A DNA stretch of 5,628 bases from Treponema sp. (lineage in GTDB: Bacteria > Spirochaetota > Spirochaetia > Treponematales > Treponemataceae): the NCBI GenBank assembly GCA_017617145.1, contig JAFZWX010000185.1:1-5628 (forward strand), given 5' to 3'. The position numbers and the translations under genes were made by a program. The number at the start of each line of letters is the position of its first letter. Position 1 is the first letter of the stretch. Under the pieces are notes generated by a model, which was not told the origin of the DNA, did not search any database, and saw only the letters and a program-made list of their open reading frames with translations. Of the stretch, positions 5,557 to 5,628 are shown piece after piece.

Positions 5557-5628
5557 TATTTAGGTTTGATGGACATTTTCAGGAGCTGTTCCTGGAGAAT
5601 GTCCACATTCTTTTTCAGTTCAAGCAGA
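5556..5628 (-). CDS. C-terminal fragment of an unidentified protein ending in a coiled coil
   Basis: On the - strand the frame is open from the window edge to TAA at 5558-5556, giving 23 visible residues. They read LLELKKNVDILQEQLLKM and then a short basic end, SIKPK. Leu4, Val8, Leu11, Leu15 and Met18 follow 4-3-4-3 heptad spacing, as in a coiled coil, and the run of Lys, Glu and Gln is typical of real coding sequence. The family cannot be recognised from so little; the C-termini of many sensor, chemotaxis or transposase proteins look like this. It points the same way as nagZ, but the nagZ promoter and the large palindrome separate the two. Confidence 0.55.
   Translation of the reverse strand, partial: LLELKKNVDILQEQLLKMSIKPK

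Overview
The window looks like chromosome from a spirochaete, most probably a Treponema-type host-associated species. This is inferred from four things: the base composition (AT-rich, with a GC-rich island only near the right end), the rpmI-rplT operon running on into a ZapB-like/ZapA pair, the short RNA methyltransferase with the DAPCSSERH signature, and a GAF/HD-GYP c-di-GMP phosphodiesterase. No taxonomic search was possible, so the genus is a guess.

Left half, + strand (1-1766): the last codons of rpmI (ribosomal protein L35), all of rplT (L20), a coiled-coil ZapB-like protein with a long acidic tail, zapA, and a DUF188/YaiI-family protein. Spacings are -1 to about 12 bases, so this reads as one transcription unit. 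It joins ribosome assembly to Z-ring assembly factors. It ends at an A/U-rich hairpin that can also stop transcription arriving from the right.

Middle and right, - strand (1844-5228): a GAF plus HD-GYP gene with its own near-consensus promoter. Upstream of it is a two-gene unit, in which a NagZ-like beta-N-acetylhexosaminidase lipoprotein is translationally coupled (TAATG) to an NSUN4/RsmB-type m5C RNA methyltransferase. The nagZ promoter is close to perfect and sits so near the ATG that the mRNA should be leaderless or nearly so.

Right end (5229-5628): about 330 bases with no gene. It holds a roughly 200-base nested imperfect palindrome (5276-5477) bounded by a perfect 11-base inverted repeat beginning with TA, which resembles a MITE-like element. 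It also holds a cluster of CTAACCG boxes with a 14-base perfect palindrome (5495-5556). The window closes with the 3' end of another - strand gene whose visible residues form a coiled-coil heptad.

Most of the window is ordinary housekeeping DNA. The parts that deserve a second look are the palindromic element and box cluster upstream of nagZ, the apparently leaderless nagZ start, the unusual NagZ catalytic loop, and the ZapB-like protein with its acidic tail.
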